Below, one piece after another: positions 21,654-32,470 of a stretch of DNA of 64,000 bases. The stretch is from Diphasiastrum complanatum. Lineage: Eukaryota; Streptophyta; Lycopodiopsida; Lycopodiales; Lycopodiaceae. The position numbers and the translations under genes were made by a program. Under the pieces are notes generated by a model. It was not told the origin of the DNA. It was given only the letters and a program-made list of their open reading frames with translations, and did not search any database. How positions within the stretch are numbered: position 1 is the first letter of the stretch; each line of letters starts with the position of its first letter. The stretch lies in the NCBI GenBank assembly GCA_029204225.1, contig CM055093.1, positions 28,395,777-28,459,776 on the forward strand, written 5' to 3'.

Positions 21654-22480
21654 ATGGCAACTCTAAGGGAGAGTGTTCTTAATGAGTCAAGCAAATTGGA
21701 AGGTGCCGGCAACTATGCAGTTTGGAAATTCAAACTGAAGAACATTTTGATGGAAAATGAGCTATGGGAGATCGTGACAGGTGAAGAGACAAGGCCAGTG
21801 ATTGAAGAAGATCAGCGGGCATTTGATAGGAGAAGACGGAAAGCCCAAAATGTCATCAACTTATCAATTAGAGATGCAATTATTCCCTATATTTCATATT
21901 CAGAAGGACTAAAAGAAGCGTGGGATACATTGAATGCATTGTTTGAAACGACAAATACATCTCGATACTATTTTTAAAGACAAAGTTGCATACATTGTGG
22001 ATGGATGATGGTGCAACTATTGCCGATCACATACTAAAGATCAAAGAGATCCGTGATCAATTAGAAGCAGTTGGAGAGCAAGTACAAGATCGTGAGATCG
22101 TGCAGAGTGAGTCACATCAGATGTTTGTGACGAGTATAGCCACAAGAGAAAATCTGCCAACCTATGAAGAACTAGGTGGATTGCTTTTGCAAGAAGAGCA
22201 ACGTCAAGAGAACTTGAATCATCGTAACAGGAGTTATGATCAAGCTCTTGCAGTTAGAGGACGAGGTGGAAGATTTGGCCGTGAAAAGTATCAATCGAGA
22301 GGAGAAAACTGAAGCCGAGGATCATTTCAACAATTTCATGAGCAAGTCAATGATAGTTCGAATCGAGGTAATTGGAATCAAGACCGAGGTCAAGGACGCG
22401 GCTATTCAAGACAAAATAAACCTGGAAATTGTAGGTACTGCAACAAACCTGGTCACTGGGGGTGTGAATGCTTCAAGAAA
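21654..22480 (+). pseudogene. Gag of copia 20533-26023
   Basis: Starts MATLRESVLNESSKLEGAGN at 21654 with the gag signature YAVWKFKLKNILMENELWEI. It stops at TAA 21975-21977, after NTSRYYF. The next frame (21986-22312) carries on with LHTLWMDDGATIADHILKIK, so a small deletion broke it. A CCHC-type zinc knuckle (CRYCNKPGHWGCECF) lies at about 22430-22475. Confidence 0.9.
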
Positions 22481-22489
22481 CAGAAGGAG

Positions 22490-22912
22490 ATGGAACAAAG
22501 AAAAGACAAATGGCAAGCGAGAAATTATGCTGATCAACATCAATTTGATGACTATTATTATGAAGACGATTATACTGATCAACATCAATACGATGATGAT
22601 CAATATGAAGATGACACAAGTGAGAGTTCAAAATTGTTCATTACAGCATTAATGACAAGTGATGAAGCCAAGGATACCTGGTACATTGATAGTGGTGCAT
22701 CCAAGCACATGACTTCAAGGAAAGAGTGGTTTTCAGAACTCAAGAAAACTGACAATGGTGATGAAGTTGGACAAGCTGATGGCAAATTGCTATCTGTTAA
22801 AGGAGTTGGAGTGGTACCAATGAAGTTAGCCAACGGGAAGCATATAAGCAATGTGCAATATGTACATGGCTTAGCTAACAATCTACTATCTGTTGGGACG
22901 ATGGTTGTTTAA
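22490..22912 (+). pseudogene. Protease region of copia 20533-26023
   Basis: The frame contains an acidic repeat (DYYYEDDYTDQHQYDDDQYE) and then the copia aspartic protease signature WYIDSGASKHMTSRKEWF, with the DSG catalytic triplet intact (about 22680). It ends VHGLANNLLSVGTMVV followed by TAA at 22910, before the GAG-pre-integrase domain. Confidence 0.9.
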
Positions 22913-23020
22913 CAACTCAAGGGTGAGTTTGACAATGACAAATGTCTTGTCAAAGACATCAAGAACCACTACAAAGTAATTGTTGTAGGAGCTAGAGTCA
23001 ACGGGAATCGACTCTACAAA

Positions 23021-23755
23021 TTGATGGCGAGATCTTTTACTCAAGCTATGGTAAGCACTGTCGATAATCGAAGTGATCTTTGGCATCAAAGGTTTGGTCA
23101 TATCAGTGCTCAAAGCTTGCAAATCCTTAAAAGAGGTAATCTAGTTGTTGGATTGCCTTATATCTTTTTTGAAGGAAAAATTTGTGAGGGTTGCATTTTG
23201 GGAAAACAGCATAGAGAGAGAGAGATTTCCCAAAGATGGAGCAAGAAGAGCCAATGGCATTCTTGATCTTGTTCATAGTAATCTATGTGGACCAATACAA
23301 ACTAGGTCCATTAGTGGTTGTTACTATTTCATCACATTCATTGATGACTATAGTAGACATATCTGGATTTATTTCATAAGCAAGAAATCTGATGCTTTTG
23401 CCAAGAGTTCAAGGCTCTAGTTGAAAAACAAACAGGTTGTTATATTAAGACCCTCAGATCATATGGTGGCGGTGAGTATTTTTCAACATAGTTTATACAT
23501 TTCTGCAAGGATCAGGGGATCAAGAGACAAACCACTACACCCTATTCACCACAATAGAACGGAGGTGCAGAACAAAAAAATAGATCCATTGTGGAGATGG
23601 CTAGGGCAATGCTTAAGAGCAAGGGTTTGCCAAATACTTTTTGGGCAAAAGCATGCAACACAACCACTCATATCTTGAATCGGTGTCCTACGAAGTCCGT
23701 GGAGGGTAAGACACCTTACGAAGCTTTTACTAGAAAGAAACCTAATGTTTCTCAT
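23021..23755 (+). pseudogene. GAG-pre-integrase and integrase of copia 20533-26023
   Basis: LWHQRFGHISAQSLQILKRG and ICEGCILGKQHRE mark the zinc-binding region (23070-23215). The core follows in a shifted frame: YYFITFIDDYSRHIWIYFIS (about 23325-23385) and then PYSPQQN-like sequence with a stop at about 23553. At least four frame changes make this part untranslatable as a whole. Confidence 0.88.
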
Positions 23756-24895
23756 TTACGAATATTTGTTTGTGATGCTTACGCTCATGTACCTGATGAA
23801 AAACAAAAAAAGCTGGATGCAAAAGCTGTTAAGTGTATTTTCCTTGGATATGATGAAAGAGCCAAGGCATACAGGATGTATGACACAGATGCACAAAAGA
23901 TCGTGATTTCTAGAGATGCTACTTTTGTTGAGATGGGTAAAAATGACCAAATAAAATTGACAATTGATCTCTTTGATGATAAAGCTAAAATGCAAGTAAA
24001 GAAAGAAGTTGGTGTCGATATGGAAGAGCCAATGGAAAAAGACAGGGGCAATAATGAGATTCCTAGGAGAGTACCTAAGTGGTACTTGTCAGTAACAAGT
24101 GATGCTAATAAGGGAGATACTCCTGAATCAAGTGACCAAGGAGAGCTTAGAAGATCAAGTAGAAATCGAAAACCTCCTGCAAGATTAGAGATGAATCTAG
24201 CCCTACTGGGTTCTGTGCTCAAGGCTCAGGAACCAAAAACTTTTGATAAAGCAAAGGAGCACAAGGAGTGGCATGAAGCTATGGAAACAGAAATGGAATC
24301 TATATCAAAAAATAGGACGTGGAACTTGGTTGAGCTACCTGATGGTAAGGCGCCTATCACTTGCAATTGGATATACAAGATCAAATATGGAGCTGATGGG
24401 CAACTCAACAAGTATAAAGCACGGTTGGTTGCGAGAGAATTTGAGCAGCAGGAAGATATTGATTTTGAAGAAACCTTCGCACCCGTAGCTAAGATGGTAA
24501 CTATACGTTCTATCATTGCTATTTCTGCTTTCTATGGTTGGAAGATCCAGCAAATGGATGTTAAATCTGCTTTTCTTAATGGAGTGCTGGATGAAGAGGT
24601 GTACTTAGTACAACCTCAAGGATTTGTTGAGCCAGGGAGAGAGCATCTCGTTTGTAAGCTCAACAAAGCCATTTATGGATTGAAGCAAGCACCATGGGCG
24701 TGGTACTCTTGCATTGATGAACACTTCAAGCGAAGGGGAATGATAAAGAGTGATGTTGATCCTAATCTTTACATTATAAGACAAGATTCAAATATAATGT
24801 TCATTGTGTTGTACGTGGATGATTTGACTATTACAGGAAGGAATGAGAGCTTAATTGATGAAATAAAATCAGATCTTTCCAAAGCTATGATCTAG
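23591..24895 (+). pseudogene. Integrase C-terminus and reverse transcriptase of copia 20533-26023
   Basis: 434 codons open: integrase end (MEMARAMLKSKGLPNTFWAK, LRIFVCDAYAHVP, KCIFLGYDERAKAYRMYD), linker, then RT with WNLVELPDGKAPI, KYKARLVAREFEQQEDIDFE, QQMDVKSAFLNGVLDEEVYL, NKAIYGLKQAPWAWY and the intact catalytic box LYVDDLTITG (about 24810). It ends at TAG after SKAMI. A one-base loss there shifts the continuation (YDLGLMHYCLGIEVWQK) into the next frame. Confidence 0.95.
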
Positions 24896-24897
24896 GA

Positions 24898-25767
24898 TTG
24901 ATGCACTATTGTCTTGGCATTGAAGTATGGCAAAAGGAAGACATGGTCTTTCTTACACAAAGCAAATATGCACGAGATTTGCTTTATAGCTTCAATATGC
25001 AAGATTGTAAGCCTTTGAGTACACCTATGGATGTCAACATGAAGCTTACTAGATATGATGAATCTGAGAAAGTGGATGCTTATTTGTATAGACAACTAGT
25101 GGGTAGTTTGATTTATTTGACACACACACGACCTGATATTTCTTATGTTGTTGGTGTTGTTAGTCAATTTATGCAAGATCCTAGTCAAGCACACTGGAAG
25201 TCCGCTAAACGTATTCTCAGATACATTCAAGGGATTGAATTTTGGTTTAAGTATGATCAGCCTGAAACGCCAATGTTGGTAGGTTATACAAATGCCGATT
25301 GGGCAGGTAATATTGATGACAGAAGATCTACAAGTGGTCATACATTCAGTTATGGTACAGCTGCAATTTCATGGAGCAGCAAAAAGCAACCTACAGTAGT
25401 CTTATCATCGACGGAAGCTGAATATCGAGCACTCAACAATGCTACACAAGAAGCGGTATGGTTATGAAGATTGCTTGTGGATTTAGGTCAACCACAGGTG
25501 GATGCAACTACTATATCTTGCGATAATCAAAGTTGCATTCACCTTGCCAAAAATCCAGTTTTACATGCTCGAACCAAGCACATCGAAATACACTACCATT
25601 TTGTTCGAGAGAAAATTCTTGATGGAGCCATTGATCTTGTTTTTTGTAAATCTGAAGATCAAAAGGCAGATATTTTTACTAAGTCATTAGGTAGATGTAA
25701 ATTTGAGAGGTTTCGTACTCTATTAGGGATAGAAAAATGTAATTTTATCATTGAGGGAGAGTGTTAG
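24898..25767 (+). pseudogene. RNase H of copia 20533-26023
   Basis: Open from 24898 with HYCLGIEVWQKEDMVFLTQS, YLYRQLVGSLIYLTHTRPDI, NADWAGNIDDRRSTSGHTFS and SSTEAEYRALNNATQEAVWL. A TGA at 25465-25467 then splits it from RLLVDLGQ..., CDNQSCIHLAKNPVLHARTK and ADIFTKSLGRCKFERFR. The TGA stands where the family has Arg, as from a CGA-to-TGA transition. The stop is followed by the purine-rich TTGAGGGAGAG and the 3' LTR. Confidence 0.95.
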
Positions 25768-26023
25768 AAATCAATGATACACTTCCTTGTTACTGTTTAC
25801 GATGCACATTAATGTTGACAGTTGTGACCAGCTGTCAATAGTCGTAGGCTAGTCTATTAGTCTACTCGTAGGTTTTCTCTCTCTTTCAGGGTTCAGGGTT
25901 TATTTGTACATTTTACATTCTGTATGAGTTAGTGTGATAGAGTGACAGTACGTGTTCTTCTTCCACCTTCTTGTGGTGATTGCTTATGGTGAATGCTTGA
26001 TGTTGCATATCTAATTTTTGATA
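25762..26023 (+). repeat. 3' LTR of copia 20533-26023
   Basis: 262 bp, TGTTAGAAATCAATGATACACTTCC..., directly after the polypurine tract. It carries a 5-bp insertion (CTACT) relative to the 5' LTR near 25862. Confidence 0.95.
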
Positions 26024-26029
26024 GAGATG

Positions 26030-26400
26030 TTTTAGAGATAGGACTTGGAAAAGCCTTCTTATGTGTCTTGGATAGTGCACATGCTTCACAAACCTTTTCC
26101 TCCTTTGCTAATGACCTTGGAAGGCCTAAAGCAAGCTCCTCCTTGCACATAGCCTCCATGGAACTTGGATTGATGTGTCCAATTCTTTTGTGCCAAAGAT
26201 AAAAACTTGACAACTTGTCCCCCTCGGCTAGCATCACAACATTGGTGTCAACAAGCATCTAACTTGTAAAGCTTTTAAAGTCTAGTGCCTTTAACAATAA
26301 CCTTGTCTTTCTTCTTCATGTAACAATCATTGGAAGTGAATTCCACACAAAAGCCACTATCAACCATTTGCCCAACATTAAGTAGATTCTTAGCGATGCT
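26030..26400 (-). pseudogene. GAG-pre-integrase part of the outer copia element
   Basis: Minus-strand motifs: IAKNLLNVGQMVDSGFCVEF (about 26340-26395), then LWHKRIGHINPSSMEAM (about 26150-26200) and KVCEACALSKTHKKAFPSPI (about 26050-26110). It lies between the solo LTR and the complete copia and carries a stop near 26262. Confidence 0.88.
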
Positions 26401-26404
26401 AGGA

Positions 26405-27014
26405 TGTTGGAATTCGATGCTCAGCCTCAAATCCATTCAATAATGAGCATCCTGAAAAACCAAAAACAAAAGGCTCGAATTGCTGTGCAGAGGATCGAAA
26501 AATTCAGGATCAAAGTTTCTAAAATTTTTTGACACTGGATCGACTCAAAAATATATATATATTTTGAGTCATTGTACATTTTTTGATACTTGTAAATTTT
26601 GATACTATCGGTCTAAATCCAACCCAACGACTTTGCGTTGACAGTTCGCCCACTTTGTACATGCATTAACTATCTGTAATGAGGCAGTTGTAATAACTAC
26701 AACAAAAGGTAGTGGTAGATATTTTGTAGGATATCAATCATAGAATTTTCATCAGAATACTTCTTATGATTATTCAAGTTTCTATAGCCAGTGTTATCAC
26801 GCTCAACGATTGTAAGCTGAAGTTATCACTTCAAGCATTGTACTCACTGTTTGATATTAATCAAAGTGCAAATTTCAGTCTCACTATTGTATCCGTTTCA
26901 TTTGCGCATTTGTCTGATTCATTAATTTTGAACATTCTGCTGCTAACTATGGTGCTTATGATCCTACACCAAGCCCACTCACCAGCTTCCACACATTCCC
27001 ACTGATTTTCGACA
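26405..27014. mobile_element. Solo LTR with TSD, same family as 18266-19029
   Basis: 610 bp, TGTTGGAATTCGATGCTCAG... to TTTTCGACA, flanked by direct copies of TAGGA (26400-26404 and 27015-27019). No internal sequence accompanies it, so it is what remains after LTR-LTR recombination. In the element's own sense it is plus-strand, by comparison with 18266-19029. Confidence 0.92.
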
Positions 27015-27060
27015 TAGGAATGTACAAGACTCCATCAACATTGACCCTTTTTGAGGATCC

Positions 27061-27611
27061 TTAGCACAAGGGGATAGAACCTACTCCTTCTATCTTACAA
27101 ACATCATCATTTGCTATAAAAATAGACTTGATAGGCCCTTCATAAGACAAAAGAATTGAAAAGTACTCCCTCTTGCTTGTCATGTGGGAACTTGTCCCAC
27201 TATCTATCCACCATGGATCTTCTCCCCTGAAATTTGATGAAGAGAAGGTTGACATCATTAGTGTGGACTCTCTTCCTCCTCTTGGCTGATGTTTGTGTGT
27301 CCTTGTGCTTGCTTCTTCTTGAAACATTCTGAGGCATACTGCCTCATCTTGCTACAATAGTAGCATTCGATATTGGACTTGTCCTTCTTGGTCTTGCTTG
27401 GAGTTGAACTTGAAAATCCGTCTTGATCCTCAATCTTTGCTTGGTTTGTCTTGAATGTAGCTCCCTTGCTCTTGGTCTTGCCCTTGCTCTTGATGAAGAG
27501 TGCTTGACCATCTCCATCATGGATAGAAAGTGCCATGAGGTCACCTTGGAGGTCTTCAAGTGATGGCAACTTGCTCAGAAAGACATCTACTGTGTCTATC
27601 TCTGATGACAT
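27061..27611 (-). pseudogene. Gag zinc knuckle and protease of the outer copia element
   Basis: Minus-strand frame 27611-27258: a gag tail (LPSLEDLQGDLMALSIHDGD) and zinc knuckle CYYCSKMRQYASECF, in which the usual His is replaced by Tyr. An overlapping frame, 27327-27061, follows with the protease motif PWWIDSGTSSHMTSKREYF, DSG intact. The gag N-terminus beyond 27620 is absent. Confidence 0.9.
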
Positions 27612-27620
27612 AATACATGG

Positions 27621-28075
27621 ACAAAATACATGGCATAATGTTCATTACAAGCACTATATCTATATACAATTTACAATTGTATAGATGTATGTACAAGAAG
27701 GTGGCATGGAGCCGTTGCGTCATCTGGAGTAGATCATGGCGGCTACTGTCATTGTCCAAGTAGTTGCACAGTATAGGAAGTGGGCGTGAGAAGGCTTTGG
27801 CTATTCGGAGTCGAGCGTGTCACTATCGATAGTCAATAAAGTCGAGATAGTCGTTTGACGGTCCTCGACAATAGTCGGTTGAGTCGACAAGTCAAACTCC
27901 CTGATAAGTCGGGCAAGTCGGGCTTTCCTGGTAACTTAGCTAACTCTGACAAGTCGGGTAACTTCGACAAGTAGTTCTATGTAAATGTCTCATTTCTTAT
28001 ATAGTATAATATGATAGAGCATCATGAACCATGCAATGCATAAATATATGGCACTGTTTACGTAGACAATTCTTC
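27621..28075. other. Unassigned sequence with TCGAC/GTCGA-rich block
   Basis: The stretch 27800-27970 repeats GTCGAC, AAGTCGGG and related units. Comparable blocks occur in the LTR at 18331-18400 and at 59266-59340, so this may be part of an LTR. No ends could be defined. Confidence 0.4.
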
Positions 28076-28089
28076 CATATAATGCCCTA

Positions 28090-28177
28090 ACACCCAACGG
28101 GGTTGGCTCAGTTGGTTGGCTTGGCATCCAAAGTTTCTTTGGTCCCAGGTTCGAGCCTCCCCTTGGAAACCAAGAAG
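28090..28177 (+). mobile_element. 88-bp tRNA-like SINE insertion
   Basis: The insert reads ACACCCAACGGGGTTGGCTCAG..., with a pol III A-box-like TGGCTCAGTTGG (about 28103-28114) and a B-box-like GGTTCGAGCC (28148-28157). Its 3' part ends CCCCTTGGAAACCAAGAAG. It is flanked by a perfect 14-bp direct repeat CATATAATGCCCTA (28076-28089 and 28178-28191), as expected for LINE-mediated insertion. The cloverleaf is imperfect, so it is not a working tRNA. It may be a very short SINE or a retroposed tRNA-derived RNA. Confidence 0.8.
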
Positions 28178-28191
28178 CATATAATGCCCTA

Positions 28192-28853
28192 CATTGATAC
28201 TCATTCGATTTTGTTTTTTTACGAGTTGTTTGTATTACAAAATATATCATATAGAGTCAATTGAGCTCTATTGCTATATTGAAAATGTCAAGAAGAATAT
28301 GACTGCCAAGGTTATTTTCATGTGATTATCATAAGTGAATATGTTATTTAATTCGGTTGAAAATATACTAATGCCTTTAGTGAGAATCGAAATTAAATAT
28401 CTTGGGATGAAGTGCTTGCAAATGACCAGGAGTGAGAACTTAAAAGCATTGAGCATCTATGAAGTAAGAATCCAAACTTTTTTGAGCATTATGGTGAGTT
28501 GAATTTTCAAAATATAAATCATTACAAAATAGTATTATGAAGTTTAGCTAAATATGTTTGTATCTCTTGAAATTAATACAAGCACAAAAAGAAACTGAAA
28601 TTTATTTTGACTCCTATTAGTTTTAATTTATGGAAATTGAATATTATTTTTTAAACATGTACTATGTTATTGAACTTTTTACCTTTTGTTTGAATATGTT
28701 TTTTAATGTTCCTTGCTAGTAACAAACTTAATATGCACTGATCACTCTTATGTACCTTATGCTACTATACTAGATTAATAGGTTAGACCAATTTTTACAC
28801 TCAATTTTTTATGTTTTATTTTCTATGAAGACTAATTTTTTTTAATCGTTTTT
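28192..28853. other. AT-rich intergenic sequence
   Basis: No coding, RNA or repeat signature seen. Confidence 0.4.
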
Positions 28854-28916
28854 ATGTCTCTCATATATATTGAGAGAGTTGAGGAAGAAGTCCCCCTATC
28901 ATTAAAACAATTAGTG

Positions 28917-28963
<47 letters not shown>

Positions 28964-29060
28964 CATGCTAATAAATCTCAAGAAGAAGTCTCATCTCTCT
29001 CTCTCTCTCTCTCTCTCTCATATGCTAAGAAATCTCAAGAAGAAGTCTTCCGATCATTTA
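28854..29060. repeat. Two (CT)n tracts inside a threefold repeated unit
   Basis: CT runs at 28921-28960 and 28994-29019. Each is framed by related text: GAGGAAGAAGTCCCCCTATCATTAAAACAATTA, then ATCTCAAGAAGAAGTC (about 28975), then ATCTCAAGAAGAAGTCTTCCGATCATTTAAACAATA (about 29031). The whole is an imperfect tandem duplication that includes the microsatellite. Confidence 0.8.
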
Positions 29061-29870
29061 AACAATATATAGGACACACTCCCTTTGGTCACCCCTTCAC
29101 CCAAGAAGTGTGTCACACACTTTTCAGGTGACTTGTTCTCGCCTTCTCTCCGACACCTAAAAATTCATTTTTCTGCAAATCCGTTCACCAGTGAATCAAC
29201 TCGTTCTTACGATTTACATCACTTTTCATGGGTGAACAGGTCACATGGAAGGCATTTCTTATTAAGGTAATATTTGTGACCGAACCCAAGGTGCGTGCTA
29301 AAGAACATTGATAAAAAAGTCAGGTTGGAGCGAGTTCCTCATCCTCATCCAATGGTGATATCATCTTGCTGTCTCTTTTTAATATGCTCCACCGTCGGAT
29401 GAGGTTGAGCCTTGCCTGCACCCTTAGTTGATGTTAAAATTAAGATCATCATGCGAAGGTCCTCGGTTTTTTTGTGTTTGTATGTGAGTGCACGCGCGTG
29501 TGAACAGACAACCTCTACCCTAAACCCTATGAATTCACAAGGCAAGGCCAACAAAAGGGTAAAGGCCACGAAACAGCCTATGCGCTAAATATGTGACGGG
29601 TCAAAACCTGACATAGCCCGTCACACGTATTGTTTTTTCCCGGTTTGGACGTGTGGAATGCCCGTCGAGTTTCAAACCGAAATGTCCGCGGCCGTCCCCG
29701 AGCCTCGGCCAGCAGGTTTAATTTTTATCTATTTTTATTTTTTTGACGCGGGCTTTCCTTTGACTTGATCACCCGCGACTTCTTAAAAGCACGGAGATTC
29801 TTTTAATCGCCACCATTGGAAATTGTTAAAGGATTCAGATTTTGCCGCGTGTTATTATATCCACGGATAA
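29061..29870. other. Intergenic sequence upstream of the formin gene
   Basis: No gene recognised. A small hairpin, GTGACGGG...CCCGTCAC, occurs at about 29593-29623. Confidence 0.4.
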
Positions 29871-29876
29871 TTATAG

Positions 29877-30055
29877 TACACGTGGATGAATGACTCGTGG
29901 CGAGCATCTAAGTGGTAGGGCCTAAACCGTGTCCTGCTATGTGTCTGTCTGGCTCTCTCTCCTTTTTTACTCTTCTCTATTTTTTCCTTCTCTTTTCTCT
30001 TCGTCTTTTCTGTTCTCTTCTGTTCTGGTCTGTGGAGTGAGGGAGGAAGAGATAC
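29877..30055 (+). promoter_or_regulatory. Candidate formin promoter and pyrimidine-rich leader
   Basis: ACACGTGG (about 29877-29885, a G-box-type element) is followed about 60 bp later by 80 bp of nearly pure pyrimidine with many CTCT units (29945-30035). This is a common feature of plant transcription start and 5' leader regions. The assignment depends on 30853-31113 being the first coding exon. No clear TATA box is placed at a suitable distance. Confidence 0.35.
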
Positions 30056-30852
30056 AATTCCATTAGCTTCCATGCGCCACGATCGCATCTCGCAACACAT
30101 TTTCTGGCCGCGAAGGATTGCACAGCAACATCAATAACCTGGAGCAAGTGATTGTTTGATGCAGAGTCACAACAATTGGCTTCCTGTACCTGGAATTCAG
30201 AGCAAAATTGATCAAGAATAGTCTGGATTTTTCGTTAGGTCCGTATCTAACACATGAAAGTTTTTTGCGTTGATTTATTCGCTGTGAGTTCAGGCGTTGT
30301 TGGTTAGCTGTGAAGGATTTAGCAGCTTTTCTAATAGCCCCGGTGGATCAGAGCAAATGATTCACTGATTTTGTCTTAGAGCACGTTGAAGGCACTGTAA
30401 ACCCTAGATCTGTATCCAACATATTGATCAAAGCCTGTCTACTTGAACTTATTTGCTGTCAGTTTAGCCGCTGTTAGTGTCGGTGAAGGATTTGGCAGCT
30501 GTATTTTTGGTAGCCGTGGAGCAGATAAAATGATCAGCTGATGACTGTACAAAAAAAAAAAAGGAATCTTACAAGAGAAAACAAATCGAAGGAAAGGATA
30601 TTGTGAATTATTGAACAAGAGTGCGATGTATTACGGAATATAGTTCAGGCCGGCCTTTTTAACGGGACTCAGAAAATTTTAGGGGATAAAAGATAGATAG
30701 ATAGATGGTTGAAAAGCATTTTAGCAACTGAATCGAAGTCGCAAATTATTTTGAGTCTGAGGAAAATCAAAGCGTGAACAGGTGATTGATTTTAATTATT
30801 GGCCAGGAGGAAATCAAGGGAGGAAGGGGCAAAAAGGAGATGCTACTTGGTC

Positions 30853-31113
30853 ATGGGATGTGCTCTGTTCTTGAGGGTGCTTATACATGCTGCATTAGTT
30901 TTGTTTGTCCTAGGGTTCAGACCTAGTACTGTAAGCATAGTTTCTGGTTGCTCACCTGATGTGGGCGGAAAAAACATCCATTCCTGCATCTCTCAAGCCA
31001 AGAAATTGGGGATTTTGTTGAAGTCCGATTGGAGGAAAAATTGCTATTGCCAACGACAAAATGTCAATATTGGTACTGAAAATGTAGGCAACGCTCAAGG
31101 CAGCACCTATGAG
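30853..31113 (+). CDS. Candidate first coding exon of the formin (signal peptide)
   Basis: The ATG at 30853 opens MGCALFLRVLIHAALVLFVL then GFRPSTVS, a clear hydrophobic signal peptide. A short cysteine-containing ectodomain follows (SGCSPDVGGKNIHSC, NCYCQRQNV). The frame ends at GAG with GTGAAT, a plausible donor, in phase 0. The next certain formin exon (42181) begins in phase 0 after a good acceptor, so the two can be joined without shift. Class I formins need a signal peptide, and the downstream exon block lacks one. Distance (11 kb) and lack of direct homology keep this tentative. Confidence 0.5.
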
Positions 31114-32203
31114 GTGAATTATTTTCTCTCTTAGCTATTTTAGTAATGTCAATTATGCAAGTGATGATCATTGGGTATTTTCTACAGCAACTACGGGACA
31201 GCACGTAAGCTATTCGTCTTTTCTTCAAATCCACACGGTTTTGTTACTGTAGAGCAAAATCTAAACGTAGATGAGTACCAAACTCAGAAAAGAGTAGTGA
31301 CAATCTGACACATAACAAGGGAAACTTGATTGCAGATAATGATCAATATCATTGCATTCGATGCTCATGTACTTTTGCAAAGCATATCATACATGCCAAA
31401 GGTTCCAACACTATTGCTTTAATGATAAGTAACAACAGAGCTCTCCAGAAAATTAAAAAATAATCATGAAGGCCATCTAAAGAATTTCGTGACAGCTGAA
31501 CTCTGAATTTGTGCGTTGCTTTCACAATCTCTTTGTCAATTTAGAGTTCATGCTTCGTCTTCTCAAACTAATGGCTCTTCTACCTCAATCTGATGGCGAC
31601 TGCTGCCAATGTGAATATGTTCTACAAGTGGGATTCCTATAATCAATGTCCTCAACTCGATCTTATTTTGCAAATACACAAGTACTGCTATCAGAACTAA
31701 TATTGTCCAATGTGTGGATGGAATGAACAGGAGAACTCAGAGTTGTGCCTAGGGGTATCAAACAAAGCCTTTCAAAAGGTGCTCCCAAATTTAATAGCAT
31801 TGCCTAAATATTGACTTTTGGTAATTCATGGTTCAATCAGTGTGCCCATTGTTTTTTAGCGAATTCGCAATGTATTCAATACATCAAATGAATAGGTCAC
31901 ATTGCCCCTTGTCATGTAAATAGTCTACTCTGGTCCTTCCTAACTGTGAAAAGAATCGAGGCTAGCTGACGAAGAGACACAACTCTCTACATAATTTCAT
32001 CTCTCTCTCAATGTAGTATTGTGCAATTCGCTAATGCAGGCTTTTTGTGTTCCCTCTCCCTTCCTTGTCTTATGTCTTGAATGCATTGCTAGATGTCTGA
32101 TCTTCAACAGTATGAACCTAAAGTTGAGGTTTTTCTTGTTGGCAACAATACCCACAATTCTTATGAACAATTGATCAAATGGTTGGAATGGAATATGATG
32201 ATG
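31114..32203. other. Intronic or intergenic sequence before the Ty3 insertion
   Basis: No motif recognised. A frame at 32093-32208 (MSDLQQYEPKVEVFLVGNN, then THNSYEQLIKWLEW) follows a possible acceptor AG but is cut by the Ty3 insertion. It could be a host exon or part of an older transposon. Confidence 0.35.
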
Positions 32204-32208
32204 AAAAC

Positions 32209-32470
32209 TATAAAGTTCAACACACAGGATACTATCCTAAGCATGCCAATACAAGCAACAAACAAGGGAACGGATGGTGGACAAACCAACCCAACCAAAT
32301 CTAGATCGAACGGATCTAGCCCCCAAGCTATGGATCAATCACACCGAGGAGAGGAATCACTCTAGCAGCATGTAGCTACCAATCACAAAATCAAGCATAC
32401 ACTAGTGAGAGCCCAATAGGTATACTTATACCCTCCAAGGCCCATGAAACGCTACCCGAGACCAGTTTCT
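32209..32470 (-). repeat. Left (3') LTR of the Ty3 element, shortened
   Basis: Matches 39604-40098 from TATAAAG to GGCCCATG, then lacks about 220 bp present in the right copy, resuming at ACGCTACC(CC)GAGACCAG. It also lacks the terminal TGTCATGCCC. The polypurine tract GGGGGGAAGAAA (complement of about 32468-32479) is joined directly to CTGGTCTCGGG. This fits a small deletion between two AACTG copies at the LTR start. Confidence 0.8.

Larger units (their letters stand above)
20533..26023 (+). mobile_element. Complete copia LTR retrotransposon (coding-defective)
   Basis: 5.49 kb with both LTRs (20533-20789 and 25762-26023), PBS, gag, protease, integrase, RT and RNase H in copia order. Target-site duplication GAGAT lies at 20528-20532 and 26024-26028. 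The LTRs differ at roughly ten positions plus a 5-bp insertion by eye, so it is fairly young. Coding is broken by several frameshifts and stops, detailed in the sub-features. It inserted into the integrase region of the outer minus-strand copia. The 3' LTR ends GATA in place of the GACA of the 5' copy. Confidence 0.96.
19620..27620 (-). mobile_element. Outer copia element, interrupted by two later insertions
   Basis: A minus-strand copia can be followed across two interruptions. From right to left: gag tail with zinc knuckle (27258-27611), protease (27061-27330), solo LTR insert (26405-27014), GAG-pre-integrase (26030-26400), complete copia insert (20533-26023), integrase (19760-20527), and the integrase-RT linker down to about 19620. 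RT, RNase H and both LTRs are missing. The exact 5-bp duplications at both inserts show that this element was there first. Confidence 0.9.

Noticed and set aside
22236-22652. Ile/Asn-rich protein of 138 codons
   Set aside because: It overlaps the copia gag/protease in another frame; the gag zinc knuckle and protease signature are in the true frame.
28090-28177. Functional tRNA gene
   Set aside because: A and B boxes are present but acceptor and T stems do not pair properly, and the unit is bracketed by a target-site duplication. A SINE or retroposed copy fits better.
29855-30100. Lys/Glu-rich minus-strand protein
   Set aside because: It is the complement of a pyrimidine-rich leader and carries no domain.
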